From Spirosoma radiotolerans (lineage in GTDB: Bacteria; Bacteroidota; Bacteroidia; Cytophagales; Spirosomataceae): a stretch of DNA of 64,000 nucleotides. The DNA is taken from NCBI RefSeq assembly GCF_000974425.1, contig NZ_CP010429.1, positions 6,278,501 to 6,342,500 on the forward strand, read 5' to 3'. How positions within the stretch are numbered: position 1 is the first letter of the stretch; the number at the start of each line of letters is the position of its first letter. The notes beneath the pieces were generated by a model, which ran no database searches, had not been told where the DNA came from, and was given only the letters and a program-made list of their open reading frames with translations. The position numbers were made by a program, and so were the translations under genes. Of the stretch, positions 26,869 to 35,832 are shown piece after piece.

Positions 26869-27393
26869 ATGATTTATATCGGCATTATCAACGTTTCAGA
26901 CCGGGCTAGCGCAGGTGTATATGAAGACATACCGGGAAAGGCCGTTGTTGGCTTTCTGACGGAATGGCTTAGTTGTGACTGGCAACCCGTATACCGCATT
27001 ATTCCCGATGAACAGGATCAGTTGGAAGCTACGATGATTGAACTGGCCGACACCGAAGGATGCTGCCTGGTCGTAACCACGGGGGGCACTGGTCCCGCCC
27101 TTCGCGACGTTACCCCCGAAGCGACAGAAGCGGTTTGCCAGAAAATGATGCCTGGTTTCGGCGAATTGATGCGCCAGGAAAGTCTTAAGTACGTTCCTAC
27201 GGCTATATTATCGCGCCAGACAGCCGGCATTCGTAATCAGACGCTTATTCTCAATTTACCGGGTAAGCCAAAAGCGATTGGTCAGTGTTTGTCGGTCGTT
27301 TTTCCCGCAATTCCCTATTGCGTTGATCTCATTGGTGGACCGTTCCTGACCACACACGAGAATAAAATGGCTGTTTTCAGGCCTAAAAGCTAG
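26869..27393 (+). CDS. mogA: Molybdopterin adenylyltransferase
   Basis: A 174-residue MoaB/MogA-fold protein that adenylates molybdopterin before metal insertion. It contains GIINVSDRASAG at the start and the TTGGTGP and RDVTPEAT motifs. ATG 26869 is preferred over a TTG at 26863. No other molybdenum cofactor gene is in the window; note that ActB, although molybdopterin-oxidoreductase-like, is not expected to need this cofactor, so the client enzyme lies elsewhere. It follows glycogen synthase by 46 bases. Confidence 0.9.
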   Translation: MIYIGIINVSDRASAGVYEDIPGKAVVGFLTEWLSCDWQPVYRIIPDEQDQLEATMIELADTEGCCLVVTTGGTGPALRDVTPEATEAVCQKMMPGFGELMRQESLKYVPTAILSRQTAGIRNQTLILNLPGKPKAIGQCLSVVFPAIPYCVDLIGGPFLTTHENKMAVFRPKS

Positions 27394-27464
27394 TTGTACC
27401 CACGGCCTTTAGCCCGTCCGTAGTTCTTTCCAATTGATACGAGGGCTGAAGGCCGTGGGTACAA
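27394..27464. terminator. 22-bp hairpin between mogA and anmK
   Basis: Left arm 27394-27415 starts on the base after the mogA stop; right arm 27443-27464 ends 7 bases before the anmK stop. One T-G pair is a wobble on the plus strand. The motif (GGCTGAAGGCCGTGGGTAC on the right arm) looks like a dispersed intergenic repeat. Confidence 0.7.
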
Positions 27465-27471
27465 TTAACGT

Positions 27472-28686
27472 TCATTTTGGAAAACTAACCTTTCCCATTG
27501 AAACTGTAGGTACGCCCTGCCTGTCGCCGAAAGAGGTGCTTCCGCCAGCCAGGCTTTCGTTGGCCAGGACCGCAAACAGGACCGCTTCTTTGGCATCGCC
27601 ATCGATGCCCAGACTGTCCGTACGGTCAAACTGGCAATCGGGAAGTGCCTTATACAGCCTTTGGGTCAATTGCGGATTATGGGCTCCGCCCCCGCTCATG
27701 TAAATCCGAAAAGCGACTTCCTTCTTTTCAGAGGACGAATTGAGCAAAACGCGCTCTATGGCTTGCGTGATGGTATCGGCGCTGAACTGCACGAGCGTGG
27801 CCATCAGGTCGGTTGCAGGTAGATCAAGGGTCTGACTACGTACCTGAGCTTCTTCCACATAAGGCACATTAAAGACTTCAGGACCAGTGGTTTTGGGGAA
27901 AGGAGCGTCGAAAAAAGGATTCTTCTTCAAGGCCAGCAATAGATCAGCATTAACCTGCCCCTGAGCGGCTAACTGGCCATCTTCATCGTAGGGTTTGTTG
28001 AGAAACTTCCGGGCATACGCATCCAGAAGTGTGTTCCCCGGACCAGTATCGGTGGTAAAGACCCGGTTAGCATCGCCATCGGCAGGTAAATACGTGAAAT
28101 TGGCAATACCGCCCATGTTGAGCAAAATCCGATTCTCGCCCAGTTGAGAAAACATAAAATAATCACCATATACAGCAAGGGGAGCTCCCTCTCCCCCATG
28201 CGCAACGTGTTTTTGTCGAAAATCGCTGAAGGTTAAAATCCCCGTTACAGCGGCAATATGATCGCCATCACCAATCTGAAGCGTGGCATTGGGGAACTTA
28301 TCGCGCCGGTGCTGACTTTTGGGGGCGTGATATACGGTTTGTCCGTGGCTTGCCACGATGTCCACTTCATCGGGGGCTACTCCCCAGTTGTGCAGGCAGT
28401 TGAGAATAAGTTGACCATGAAGCCGGCCAATGTATGGATTTAACAAACAAAGCTGTTCGAAGTCGATGGTGGGCTTAGCAAAAATGGTACGGATTTCAGC
28501 TTTGAATTCCTCATCGAAGGAAACCGTTGAGAAACGTTCGAGCGTAACGGCTGTCGCTGGCCCACTGCCCGAAATACGGCATAAGGCGACATCAAGGCCA
28601 TCGAGTGAAGTACCCGACATAAGCCCAATGATCCGGCGGTCCGTTTTCCGGGCTATATCGTAAAGATGTTGAATTTGGGAATTCAT
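27472..28686 (-). CDS. anmK: Anhydro-N-acetylmuramic acid kinase
   Basis: A 404-residue sugar kinase that phosphorylates and opens 1,6-anhydro-MurNAc from peptidoglycan turnover, giving MurNAc-6-P. The N-terminal GLMSGTSLDGLDVAL motif and the later TDTGPGN and MSGGGAHNPQL motifs define the family. The ATG at 28686 is preferred over a TTG two codons earlier. It is divergent from a fructosamine kinase-family gene. The etherase MurQ and amidase of the pathway are not in the window. Confidence 0.92.
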   Translation of the reverse strand: MNSQIQHLYDIARKTDRRIIGLMSGTSLDGLDVALCRISGSGPATAVTLERFSTVSFDEEFKAEIRTIFAKPTIDFEQLCLLNPYIGRLHGQLILNCLHNWGVAPDEVDIVASHGQTVYHAPKSQHRRDKFPNATLQIGDGDHIAAVTGILTFSDFRQKHVAHGGEGAPLAVYGDYFMFSQLGENRILLNMGGIANFTYLPADGDANRVFTTDTGPGNTLLDAYARKFLNKPYDEDGQLAAQGQVNADLLLALKKNPFFDAPFPKTTGPEVFNVPYVEEAQVRSQTLDLPATDLMATLVQFSADTITQAIERVLLNSSSEKKEVAFRIYMSGGGAHNPQLTQRLYKALPDCQFDRTDSLGIDGDAKEAVLFAVLANESLAGGSTSFGDRQGVPTVSMGKVSFPK

Positions 28687-28768
28687 AGACAATCAGGCAA
28701 ATAGAACGGGGCTACCAGAAACGGCAACTTGACCAGTAGCCTTTGGAAAACCGACACGCAAATAACGC

Positions 28769-29665
28769 ATGGATTTTTGGGGCGACGAGCAATTTTCTTT
28801 TTTTGAAAGCATTCTGTTTTCGGCCCTGGGCCAATCGGTCGAGGTGATTGAAATGCAGTTCATCTCCGGTGGTAATATTAATACATCGGCCCAGGTATTT
28901 TCGTCGGAAGGCGTTTTCTTCGTTAAATGGAATCAACTGGAACCGGCTGCCGATGGGCAATCCGAGCTGTTTGCCGCCGAAGCGAGAGGCCTTGATCTAC
29001 TTCGGCAGACCGATACTATCCATATCCCGAACGTAATTGGTCATGGTCGCCATCTGGAAAAGGCTTACCTCATTCTTGACTACATTGATCCCGGAATACC
29101 GGATAAAGCTTACTGGGAAACCCTTGGCCATTCGCTGGCCGTTTTGCATTCGCACACGCAACCAACGTTTGGGTTAAATTTTGCCAATTATATTGGCTCA
29201 TTAGCACAAACCAATACGCCTACCACCAACGGGTACGACTTCTTTTTTGAACAAAGACTGCTCCCCCAGGCTGGCTTAGCGTTGTACAAAGGGTTGCTGA
29301 CCAAATCAACGTACGACGCTTTATTCCGACTCCGTGAACGTTTACCCGCTTTATTACCGAATGAGCGTCCTGCCTTGCTCCATGGCGATTTATGGTCAGG
29401 TAATGTACTGGTTAATGAGGACGGGCAACCGGCGCTGATCGACCCGGCGGTTTATTATGGCTTCCGTGAAGCGGAACTCGCCTTTACTAAATTATTCGCC
29501 GGTTTCGACGACCGTTTTTACGAAGCTTATCACGAAACGTTTCCTCTTCAGGATGGTTTCAGCGAGCGCATCGCCATCTATAACCTGTATCCACTGCTGG
29601 TTCATGTGAATCTGTTTGGCTCGGGCTACGTTAGTGGCGTAGAACGGGTATTGAAACAGTTCTAA
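28769..29665 (+). CDS. Fructosamine kinase family protein
   Basis: A 298-residue kinase with an aminoglycoside-phosphotransferase-like fold: SGGNINTS (phosphate loop), ALLHGDLWSGNVL (catalytic Asp) and LIDPAVYYGFREAELA (metal-binding Asp). Family members phosphorylate sugar-lysine adducts so that they break down, repairing glycated proteins. The DEAD-box helicase gene follows after 71 bases on the same strand. Confidence 0.9.
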   Translation: MDFWGDEQFSFFESILFSALGQSVEVIEMQFISGGNINTSAQVFSSEGVFFVKWNQLEPAADGQSELFAAEARGLDLLRQTDTIHIPNVIGHGRHLEKAYLILDYIDPGIPDKAYWETLGHSLAVLHSHTQPTFGLNFANYIGSLAQTNTPTTNGYDFFFEQRLLPQAGLALYKGLLTKSTYDALFRLRERLPALLPNERPALLHGDLWSGNVLVNEDGQPALIDPAVYYGFREAELAFTKLFAGFDDRFYEAYHETFPLQDGFSERIAIYNLYPLLVHVNLFGSGYVSGVERVLKQF

Positions 29666-29736
29666 TATTCAGGCTAATCGGGAGATTATCCGCGCATTAT
29701 TCAAACGGCCGATTCAGAAATTTAGGCCAGACATTT

Positions 29737-31164
29737 ATGGAAATTACTTCGTTCGAACAGTTCGAGTTGAACCGGCAGTTGCTTAATGCCGTAGCGGAAC
29801 TTGGGTACTCAGAACCGACCCCTATTCAGCAGCAAACCATTCCGCTGAGCCTGGGAAACCACGACGTGCTGGGCATTGCCCAAACCGGGACGGGCAAAAC
29901 AGCAGCTTATCTGCTCCCAATTCTGATGAAAGTGAAATACGCACAGGGCCAAAATCCGCGTGCGTTAATCCTGGCACCTACCCGAGAGCTGGTCATGCAG
30001 ATTAATCAGGCGGTGAGCGAATTAGGTAAGTTCACCGACCTACGTCATGTGGCTCTATATGGCGGGCTCGGACCGAAAACCCAGATTGAAGCGCTTCGCA
30101 AAGGAATTGATATCATTGTGGCGACCCCCGGCCGGTTCATGGATTTATACCGCACCGGTGAGATTGTGACGAAAGAAATTCGCACGATGGTCCTTGATGA
30201 AGCCGATAAAATGATGGATATGGGTTTTATGCCTCAGATTCGGTCAATTCTGGAAATTATCCCGCGCAAACGCCAGAATCTGTTGTTCTCGGCTACGTTT
30301 GGTGGGCGCGTGGAGCGGTTGTCGGCCGAATTTCTGGAAGCACCCATCAAAATAGAAGTGTCTCCGCAAGCATCCACTGCCGACATGGTGAATCAGGTGA
30401 TTTATGAAGCACCGAACTTCCGCACCAAGATCAACATGCTGGATTACCTGATTACGAAAGAAGCCTTTCAGCGGGTGATCATCTTTGCCCGGACAAAAGG
30501 TACTGCCGAGAACATTTATAAATTCCTGGCACGCAAAGTGTTAGATACCGATAAGGTTCGGGTTATTCACGCAAACAAAGGGCAAAATACGCGGATTAAT
30601 GCTATGGAGGCCTTTAAAGAAGGCAATATTCAGGTGTTGGTCGCAACGGATGTAGCGGCTCGCGGAATTGATGTAGCCGAAGTAAGTCACGTCATTAATT
30701 TCGACCTGCCCTTGATTTATGAGGATTATGTTCACCGAATCGGTCGGACGGGTCGCGCTAATCGCTCGGGCGAAGCTATCACGTTTCTGACTAAAGCCGA
30801 GGAATATCATGTTCAAAAGATTGAACGAATCATTCGCATGACGATTCCCCGCCAACCGCTGCCACCCGAAGTGGAGGTAACGGAAACGCCCTTTGAGGAA
30901 GAACAGGCGATGCTGCGGGAGATTGACGAACAACGCCGGAAAGAAGATCCTACTTTTTTAGGGGCTTTTCACGATAAAAAAACGACGAATACGCCCGCTG
31001 ACAAAGCTCGTCTGAAAGCAAAGGCGAAACGGATGGGGACCCCAAAAGCTGCGGCATCGAGTGTAGGTGCCCGTTCTGGCGGCTTTAAGAACAAATCTGG
31101 TAATAAAGTAGGTGGTAAGTCAGGTGGCGCCAAGAAGTCGGGACCACGCGGAGGACGTCGGTAA
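29737..31164 (+). CDS. DEAD-box RNA helicase (RhlE-like)
   Basis: A 475-residue ATP-dependent RNA helicase. It has the Q motif (PTPIQQQTIP), Walker A AQTGTGKT (48-55), PTREL, DEAD (154-157), SAT (185-187) and HRIGRTGR (334-341). The C-terminal 60 residues are Lys/Gly/Arg-rich and disordered, a common RNA-binding tail. A roughly 50-residue acidic-basic linker (380-420) precedes it. Likely roles are ribosome assembly or mRNA turnover. Confidence 0.92.
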   Translation: MEITSFEQFELNRQLLNAVAELGYSEPTPIQQQTIPLSLGNHDVLGIAQTGTGKTAAYLLPILMKVKYAQGQNPRALILAPTRELVMQINQAVSELGKFTDLRHVALYGGLGPKTQIEALRKGIDIIVATPGRFMDLYRTGEIVTKEIRTMVLDEADKMMDMGFMPQIRSILEIIPRKRQNLLFSATFGGRVERLSAEFLEAPIKIEVSPQASTADMVNQVIYEAPNFRTKINMLDYLITKEAFQRVIIFARTKGTAENIYKFLARKVLDTDKVRVIHANKGQNTRINAMEAFKEGNIQVLVATDVAARGIDVAEVSHVINFDLPLIYEDYVHRIGRTGRANRSGEAITFLTKAEEYHVQKIERIIRMTIPRQPLPPEVEVTETPFEEEQAMLREIDEQRRKEDPTFLGAFHDKKTTNTPADKARLKAKAKRMGTPKAAASSVGARSGGFKNKSGNKVGGKSGGAKKSGPRGGRR

Positions 31165-31237
31165 TCCATTTGAAATGTACTAACTTGGATTCCCATTTCG
31201 TTCTATCGAGACAAAACTCCCTGGTATAGTATTTTCT

Positions 31238-32047
31238 ATGAACGTTCGGATGAATCTGATACAGTGGGCTTTAATTGCGCTACCGTTTTTAACGGAAGCT
31301 CAGCCAAAGCAACTTGTTATATCGGCACGTTCGGGCGATTCGGTTCGACAAACCCAGGCCACTCAGCGACCCGTTGAACCGATGACGCAACAGCCCGCCG
31401 AATCCGTTTCAACGGATGCAGCCGAATCAGCGAATGGATCATTAAATACGCTGCCTCTCTTTGGCGAACGACCCAAAACGGCGGATCAGATTGATGCCGA
31501 AATCCATTTCCTGAACGACTGCGATCGCAATTTTGCCAGCCGCTCCGAGGCCAGTGATTTTTTTGCAGCTCGTGGCTGGGATTATGTTGCCGACGGGCAA
31601 TTGGATACAGCGGCCTACCGATTCAATTTATCCTGGCTGCTCAATGACCGAAATGCCGATGCTTTTTGGGGATTAGGTGTCGTCTACTACCAAAAAAACC
31701 AATTGCCAACGGCCATCCGAATGCTGAAAAAAGGCATAGCTATGGCGGATAGTAATGTGGCGCTGATAACCGATCTGGCTACTGTAGAAATAAAGCAGTA
31801 CCAGATCAAGCCCGAGTCCGAACTGCTTATTGAAGCAGAAAACTATCTTCAACGGGCGCTCACCCTTAGTCCGAACAACGCTTCGTCGTACCAGAAGCTG
31901 TCCATCGTGTATTACCTGAAGGCTGATTATATGAAGGCCTGGGACTATTTCCACCAAACCCGTAACCTGGATATGTCCATACTCGACCTGGGTTACCTGA
32001 ACGAGCTACTGGCCAAACAGCCTGACCCTAAGAAGGTCTTTAAGTAA
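31238..32047 (+). CDS. Exported tetratricopeptide repeat protein
   Basis: A 269-residue protein with a signal peptide ending in TEAQ and a low-complexity stretch rich in Gln, Ala and Glu to about residue 75. The rest contains about three TPR units, for example ADAFWGLGVVYYQKNQLPTAI and ASSYQKLSIVYYLKADYMKAW. It probably binds a partner protein in the periplasm; the partner is not evident. A tandem pair of hairpins follows. Confidence 0.7.
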   Translation: MNVRMNLIQWALIALPFLTEAQPKQLVISARSGDSVRQTQATQRPVEPMTQQPAESVSTDAAESANGSLNTLPLFGERPKTADQIDAEIHFLNDCDRNFASRSEASDFFAARGWDYVADGQLDTAAYRFNLSWLLNDRNADAFWGLGVVYYQKNQLPTAIRMLKKGIAMADSNVALITDLATVEIKQYQIKPESELLIEAENYLQRALTLSPNNASSYQKLSIVYYLKADYMKAWDYFHQTRNLDMSILDLGYLNELLAKQPDPKKVFK

Positions 32048-32083
32048 AGAAGCCGTCGCAACACACTTGCGACGGCTTCTTTA
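32045..32083. terminator. 17-bp perfect hairpin starting on the TPR gene stop codon
   Basis: Arms 32045-32061 and 32067-32083 pair perfectly across the loop CACAC. The left arm begins with the TAA stop itself. The right arm ends in CTTCTTTACTTTTT, giving a T-rich tail on the plus strand. Confidence 0.8.
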
Positions 32084-32084
32084 C

Positions 32085-32116
32085 TTTTTCATTCCGGCTA
32101 TCGTCGGAATGAAAAA
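32085..32116. terminator. 12-bp hairpin preceding the MORN gene stop
   Basis: TTTTTCATTCCG (32085-32096) pairs with CGGAATGAAAAA (32105-32116). It sits immediately beside the previous hairpin, and the T-run is on the side that would serve the minus-strand gene ending at 32138. Confidence 0.7.
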
Positions 32117-32137
32117 ATGCCAGAAATCAGACAGTAC

Positions 32138-33151
32138 TTAATTCTCCGTTTCTTCGTCCTGAACGACTTTCTCCTTGGCTCGCTCAAAGGTCACTTTGCC
32201 CTTCTCGTCCCACTCAGTGATGGTGTAGGGCTCAAATTCGGTGTCCCATTGATTACTGGCATATTGGGTAAGTTTCCGTCGCATACGCCGACCATTGGGA
32301 TTGACAGGATAGTATTCTGTCCATCGACCCACTTTTACACCGTTGTCGTATTTTCCTTCTTCGGCTATTAATCCATTTTCATAAAAGGCCATGTATGTTC
32401 CTTTTACTTTGCCATATTCTACCGGAATAATTTCCTTGATCTTATGGTGGGTTGAATCATAAAATACCAGGCGAGACTCAGCGGGCACGCCCCTATGCCA
32501 GCGCACTTTATCCGTAAGCATAAACTTACTGTCGTACTTCTCCCAACGACCATCTTTCATGCCCGCATAATAGTAGCCTTCTTCAACAAGATCGCCGTTC
32601 TGATAGCGCTTATAAGGACCATGCAGCAATAAACCCGTTCCTTCATCGCGTACGATGGAGCTGGTTACCCGTGCCGATCTCTGATAATACCGGTAGATGT
32701 CCCGGATATATGGATGCGGTTTTGCGGCATTATTGTCGCGCAGGACATAAAACTCTTCCACAACGGTTCGGTCACCACTGCCAAACTTGGTATAGGCTTT
32801 GATCATCGACAAACCTTCGTACTCCGTTTTGGATAGTTTGCTCTTACTTTTCCGGTCAGCTTTCAGTTTTTTAAGCTGTTTTACTTTCAAGCCTAAATCG
32901 GGCATAATGCCAGCCAGATAGGCATCTTTCTGGTCTTTCAGCGATGACATTGTTGGTAAACCCAGCGTGGTGAGTGATGAGGGAACCGATGAAAAACCCG
33001 ATAAAGGTGACGGAGCCGCTCCTGACGGGGCTAACGCCGGCTTCGATGCCGTCGTGAGTGAAGCCGGGGCCGTTTGGGCCTGAGCGGTGAGCGTCAGGAG
33101 ACCACTCGATAATAAGATTGGAATCAGTCGTTTCAAGTTAGGTGCAAACAT
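32138..33151 (-). CDS. Exported MORN-repeat protein
   Basis: A 337-residue protein with a signal peptide ending in AQAQ and an Ala/Pro/Ser-rich segment to about residue 65. From about 190 it contains MORN_2-type repeats: LLHGPYKRYQNGDLVEEGYY, GMKDGRWEKYD, GTYMAFYENGLIAEEGKYDNG and VGRWTEYYP. Such proteins are common at Bacteroidetes surfaces and are sometimes annotated as YwqK-like; no catalytic motif is seen. The middle third has a Lys-rich stretch. It is divergent from the GDP-fucose synthase gene. Confidence 0.75.
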   Translation of the reverse strand: MFAPNLKRLIPILLSSGLLTLTAQAQTAPASLTTASKPALAPSGAAPSPLSGFSSVPSSLTTLGLPTMSSLKDQKDAYLAGIMPDLGLKVKQLKKLKADRKSKSKLSKTEYEGLSMIKAYTKFGSGDRTVVEEFYVLRDNNAAKPHPYIRDIYRYYQRSARVTSSIVRDEGTGLLLHGPYKRYQNGDLVEEGYYYAGMKDGRWEKYDSKFMLTDKVRWHRGVPAESRLVFYDSTHHKIKEIIPVEYGKVKGTYMAFYENGLIAEEGKYDNGVKVGRWTEYYPVNPNGRRMRRKLTQYASNQWDTEFEPYTITEWDEKGKVTFERAKEKVVQDEETEN

Positions 33152-33184
33152 GGCATAGACAAACGATTGGTGCCTTAAGTTTGT

Positions 33185-33192
33185 TAGTTTTG
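33185..33192 (+). promoter_or_regulatory. Possible -7 element (TAGTTTTG) for GDP-fucose synthase
   Basis: Matches TAnnTTTG, with a TTG 15 bases upstream (33167-33169), slightly closer than usual. It lies 78 bases before the GTG start. Confidence 0.4.
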
Positions 33193-33269
33193 CAACGCTG
33201 TAAAAAGCTTTATTATTTTATCCACTACACAGACTACCTTCCAGACAGTCAATTTAATACGCTAAACTT

Positions 33270-34211
33270 GTGGAAAAACACGCTCGCATTTACGTTGCCG
33301 GACATCGGGGTATGGTTGGTTCGGCCCTCGTCCGAAAACTCCAGACCGAAGGCTTTTCTAATATTATCACCCGCACCTCGTCGGAACTTGATCTACGCAA
33401 TCAGGCTGCCGTTGCTGATTTTTTTGAACAGGAACGACCCGACTATGTATTTCTGGCTGCGGCCAAGGTTGGTGGCATTTTAGCTAACAACATCTATCGT
33501 GCCGAATTCCTGTATGATAACCTGCTGATCGAGGCAAATATCATTCACAGTGCTTATCAGACAGCCGTAAAGAAACTATTGTTCTTGGGCTCGTCCTGTA
33601 TCTACCCGAAATTAGCTCCTCAGCCGCTCAAAGAAGAGTATCTGCTGAGCGGTTTCCTCGAAGAAACAAACGAGCCCTACGCGATTGCTAAAATCACGGG
33701 TATCAAACTCTGCGAAGCGTATCGGAGTCAGTATGGCTGTAATTTCATTTCGGCTATGCCAACGAACCTGTATGGTCCTAATGATAATTATGACCTACAG
33801 GGCTCACACGTACTCCCGGCCCTGATTCGCAAGTTTCATGAGGCCAAAATCAATGGGCAGCCTACGGTTGAAGTCTGGGGAACAGGCTCGCCTAAGCGCG
33901 AATTTCTTCATGCCGACGACCTGGCTGCGGCCTGTTTCTTCCTGATGGAGAATTACGACGATGCGCTGTTTGTCAATATCGGCACGGGCGAAGACGTTAC
34001 GATTCGCGAAGTAGCCGAATTGATTAAAGAGACGGTTGGCTTTACGGGCGAACTACGCTGGAATACAGATAAACCCGATGGCACTCCCCGCAAACTGATG
34101 GATGTTTCAAGGCTGCATAATATGGGCTGGAAACATACCACTGAACTGAAAGAAGGCCTTCAGCGTACCTATCAGGATTTCCTGGCGAACGAGGTGGTCT
34201 ATATTGAATAA
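33270..34211 (+). CDS. fcl: GDP-L-fucose synthase
   Basis: A 313-residue short-chain dehydrogenase/epimerase that converts GDP-4-keto-6-deoxymannose to GDP-L-fucose, for surface glycans. It shows the NADP-binding AGHRGMVGSALV and the Ser-Tyr-Lys set (GSSCIYP and the YAIAK motif), with SAMPTNLYGPNDNY. The start is a GTG, there being no ATG nearby that keeps the Rossmann strand intact. GDP-mannose dehydratase is not in the window. It converges with a NeuD-like acyltransferase gene that may serve the same glycan. Confidence 0.93.
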   Translation: MEKHARIYVAGHRGMVGSALVRKLQTEGFSNIITRTSSELDLRNQAAVADFFEQERPDYVFLAAAKVGGILANNIYRAEFLYDNLLIEANIIHSAYQTAVKKLLFLGSSCIYPKLAPQPLKEEYLLSGFLEETNEPYAIAKITGIKLCEAYRSQYGCNFISAMPTNLYGPNDNYDLQGSHVLPALIRKFHEAKINGQPTVEVWGTGSPKREFLHADDLAAACFFLMENYDDALFVNIGTGEDVTIREVAELIKETVGFTGELRWNTDKPDGTPRKLMDVSRLHNMGWKHTTELKEGLQRTYQDFLANEVVYIE

Positions 34212-34221
34212 TTGATGTAAT

Positions 34222-34247
34222 GTAGAGACGCAAGTATGCGTCTCTAC
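34222..34247. terminator. 11-bp hairpin (GTAGAGACGCA) between convergent genes
   Basis: GTAGAGACGCA at 34222-34232 pairs with its complement at 34237-34247 around AGTA. The next gene stops at 34247, inside the right arm boundary. The motif resembles a short repeat that is widely dispersed in some bacterial genomes. Confidence 0.65.
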
Positions 34248-34879
34248 TACAGTTTTTTTGCGGGGTTGCCAAATACGGTTGTGCCAGCGTCTACATTCTC
34301 GATCACAACCGAGCCCGCTCCTATGCGGGCGTTTTTTCCGATAGTGATACCCGCAACAATCGTTGCGCCGGTACCAATGAAGGCGCCCTCCTCAATGATT
34401 GCGTTACTATTGATGATACATCCCGTTCCAATGTGAACGAAATCACCCACTTTGGCCTTGGCATCAATAATTACCCCAGCCTGAATAATACAATGCTGTC
34501 CCAACTCGGCAAATGGGTTCACTACCACACGGGCCGCAATCAGGTTGCCGTGCCCAATAACGGCCAGGGCTGATACCGTTGCGGTATCGTGAATTGCGTT
34601 CACCGGCTGCACCTTGCGCCGTTCATTAAGCATCTTAACGAGCCGCTTGCGCACGCGACTGTCGGCTATAGCCACGAAGGCCTCACACTTTTGACCGATC
34701 AGCTTCAGGTAGCCATCGTCATCTGTCTCTCCCAGCACCGACACATCGCTGAACTCCTTCCCGTGCAAGTCTTTATTATCATCCAGCAGACCATATACAA
34801 CGACATTGTTGCGCTGAAAAAGGTCCAGAGCTGTTAGCCCAAGGCTGCCTGCCCCTAAAATAAGCACCGGATTCTCCAT
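34247..34879 (-). CDS. NeuD/PglD-like sugar O/N-acyltransferase
   Basis: A 210-residue protein with an N-terminal Rossmann-like PglD_N domain (VLILGAGSLG, residues 5-14) and a C-terminal left-handed beta helix of hexapeptide repeats (about 105-205: VVVNPFAELGQHCIIQAGV and following). This architecture is typical of acetyl-CoA-dependent acetyltransferases in surface glycan and sialic-acid-type pathways. The acceptor sugar is unknown. It converges with fcl. Confidence 0.88.
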   Translation of the reverse strand: MENPVLILGAGSLGLTALDLFQRNNVVVYGLLDDNKDLHGKEFSDVSVLGETDDDGYLKLIGQKCEAFVAIADSRVRKRLVKMLNERRKVQPVNAIHDTATVSALAVIGHGNLIAARVVVNPFAELGQHCIIQAGVIIDAKAKVGDFVHIGTGCIINSNAIIEEGAFIGTGATIVAGITIGKNARIGAGSVVIENVDAGTTVFGNPAKKL

Positions 34880-34992
34880 CTATCTCGAATTTGTTAAGTC
34901 AATATTAATTACTTGTCTTATACCTGTTTAATCTTGGCAATTTGGTAACAATGCGTTAAATCCTATTTAACGTCTGGCGGTTAGTTTCGTTC

Positions 34993-35820
34993 ATGAAATT
35001 AAGTACCCAGTTTCGCACGATTGTTTTGTCAGATATTCATCTGGGCACAACCGGGTCCAAGGCTAAAGAAGCCACTGAGTTTCTACGAAACTATTCGTGC
35101 CAGAAACTTATCCTCAACGGCGACATCATTGACGGGTGGCAGTTGAAGCAATATGGAACCTGGAAAAAGAAACATACCGCTTTTTTTAAAACGGTTTTAA
35201 AACAAATCGTTCATTACGATACCAAAGTTATCTATCTGCGGGGTAATCACGACGATTTCCTGGATCAGATCATGCCCCTCAAAGTGGGCAAAAATTTTTC
35301 GATACAGAAAGATTATATCCTGACTTCGGGATCAAAGAAGTTTTACGTCACTCATGGCGATGTATTCGATTCCATTACCTCGCACATGAAGTGGCTGGCC
35401 TATCTAGGCGATCTAGGCTACACGTTTCTGCTGTGGGTCAATAAGTTTTATAACCAGTACCGCACCTGGCGCGGATTGCCGTATTACTCGCTTTCTCAAC
35501 TGGTAAAGTCCCGTATTAAGCAGGCCGTTAGCTACATCTCCGACTACGAGCAGAAATTAACCGAGCTGGCCCGTGCCCGTAACTGCAACGGTGTTATTTG
35601 TGGCCATATTCATCAGGCTGCCATCCACGAATACGAAGGCATCATCTACATGAATTCCGGCGATTGGGTCGAATCACTCAGTGCGCTGGTTGAAGACCAT
35701 GACGGCGACTGGAGTTTGCTATACTACACATCTGACTCCGACGATGAAGAAGAAAAAAAGCCCGTTAATAACTCGTCCAATCAAGCCGTGAGTGCTGGTT
35801 CACCGATTCAAACAACCTAA
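34993..35820 (+). CDS. LpxH-like UDP-2,3-diacylglucosamine diphosphatase family metallophosphoesterase
   Basis: A 275-residue calcineurin-like phosphoesterase with the full metal-ligand series: SDIHLG, NGDIIDGW, RGNHDD, THGD and GHIH. LpxH hydrolyses UDP-diacylglucosamine in lipid A synthesis, but this family group is longer and is often paired with a glycosyltransferase, so a related glycolipid or nucleotide-sugar substrate is possible. The C-terminal 25 residues are acidic and disordered. The glycosyltransferase gene starts 12 bases later, so the two form an operon. Confidence 0.85.
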   Translation: MKLSTQFRTIVLSDIHLGTTGSKAKEATEFLRNYSCQKLILNGDIIDGWQLKQYGTWKKKHTAFFKTVLKQIVHYDTKVIYLRGNHDDFLDQIMPLKVGKNFSIQKDYILTSGSKKFYVTHGDVFDSITSHMKWLAYLGDLGYTFLLWVNKFYNQYRTWRGLPYYSLSQLVKSRIKQAVSYISDYEQKLTELARARNCNGVICGHIHQAAIHEYEGIIYMNSGDWVESLSALVEDHDGDWSLLYYTSDSDDEEEKKPVNNSSNQAVSAGSPIQTT

Positions 35821-35832
35821 TTCCTTCCTATC

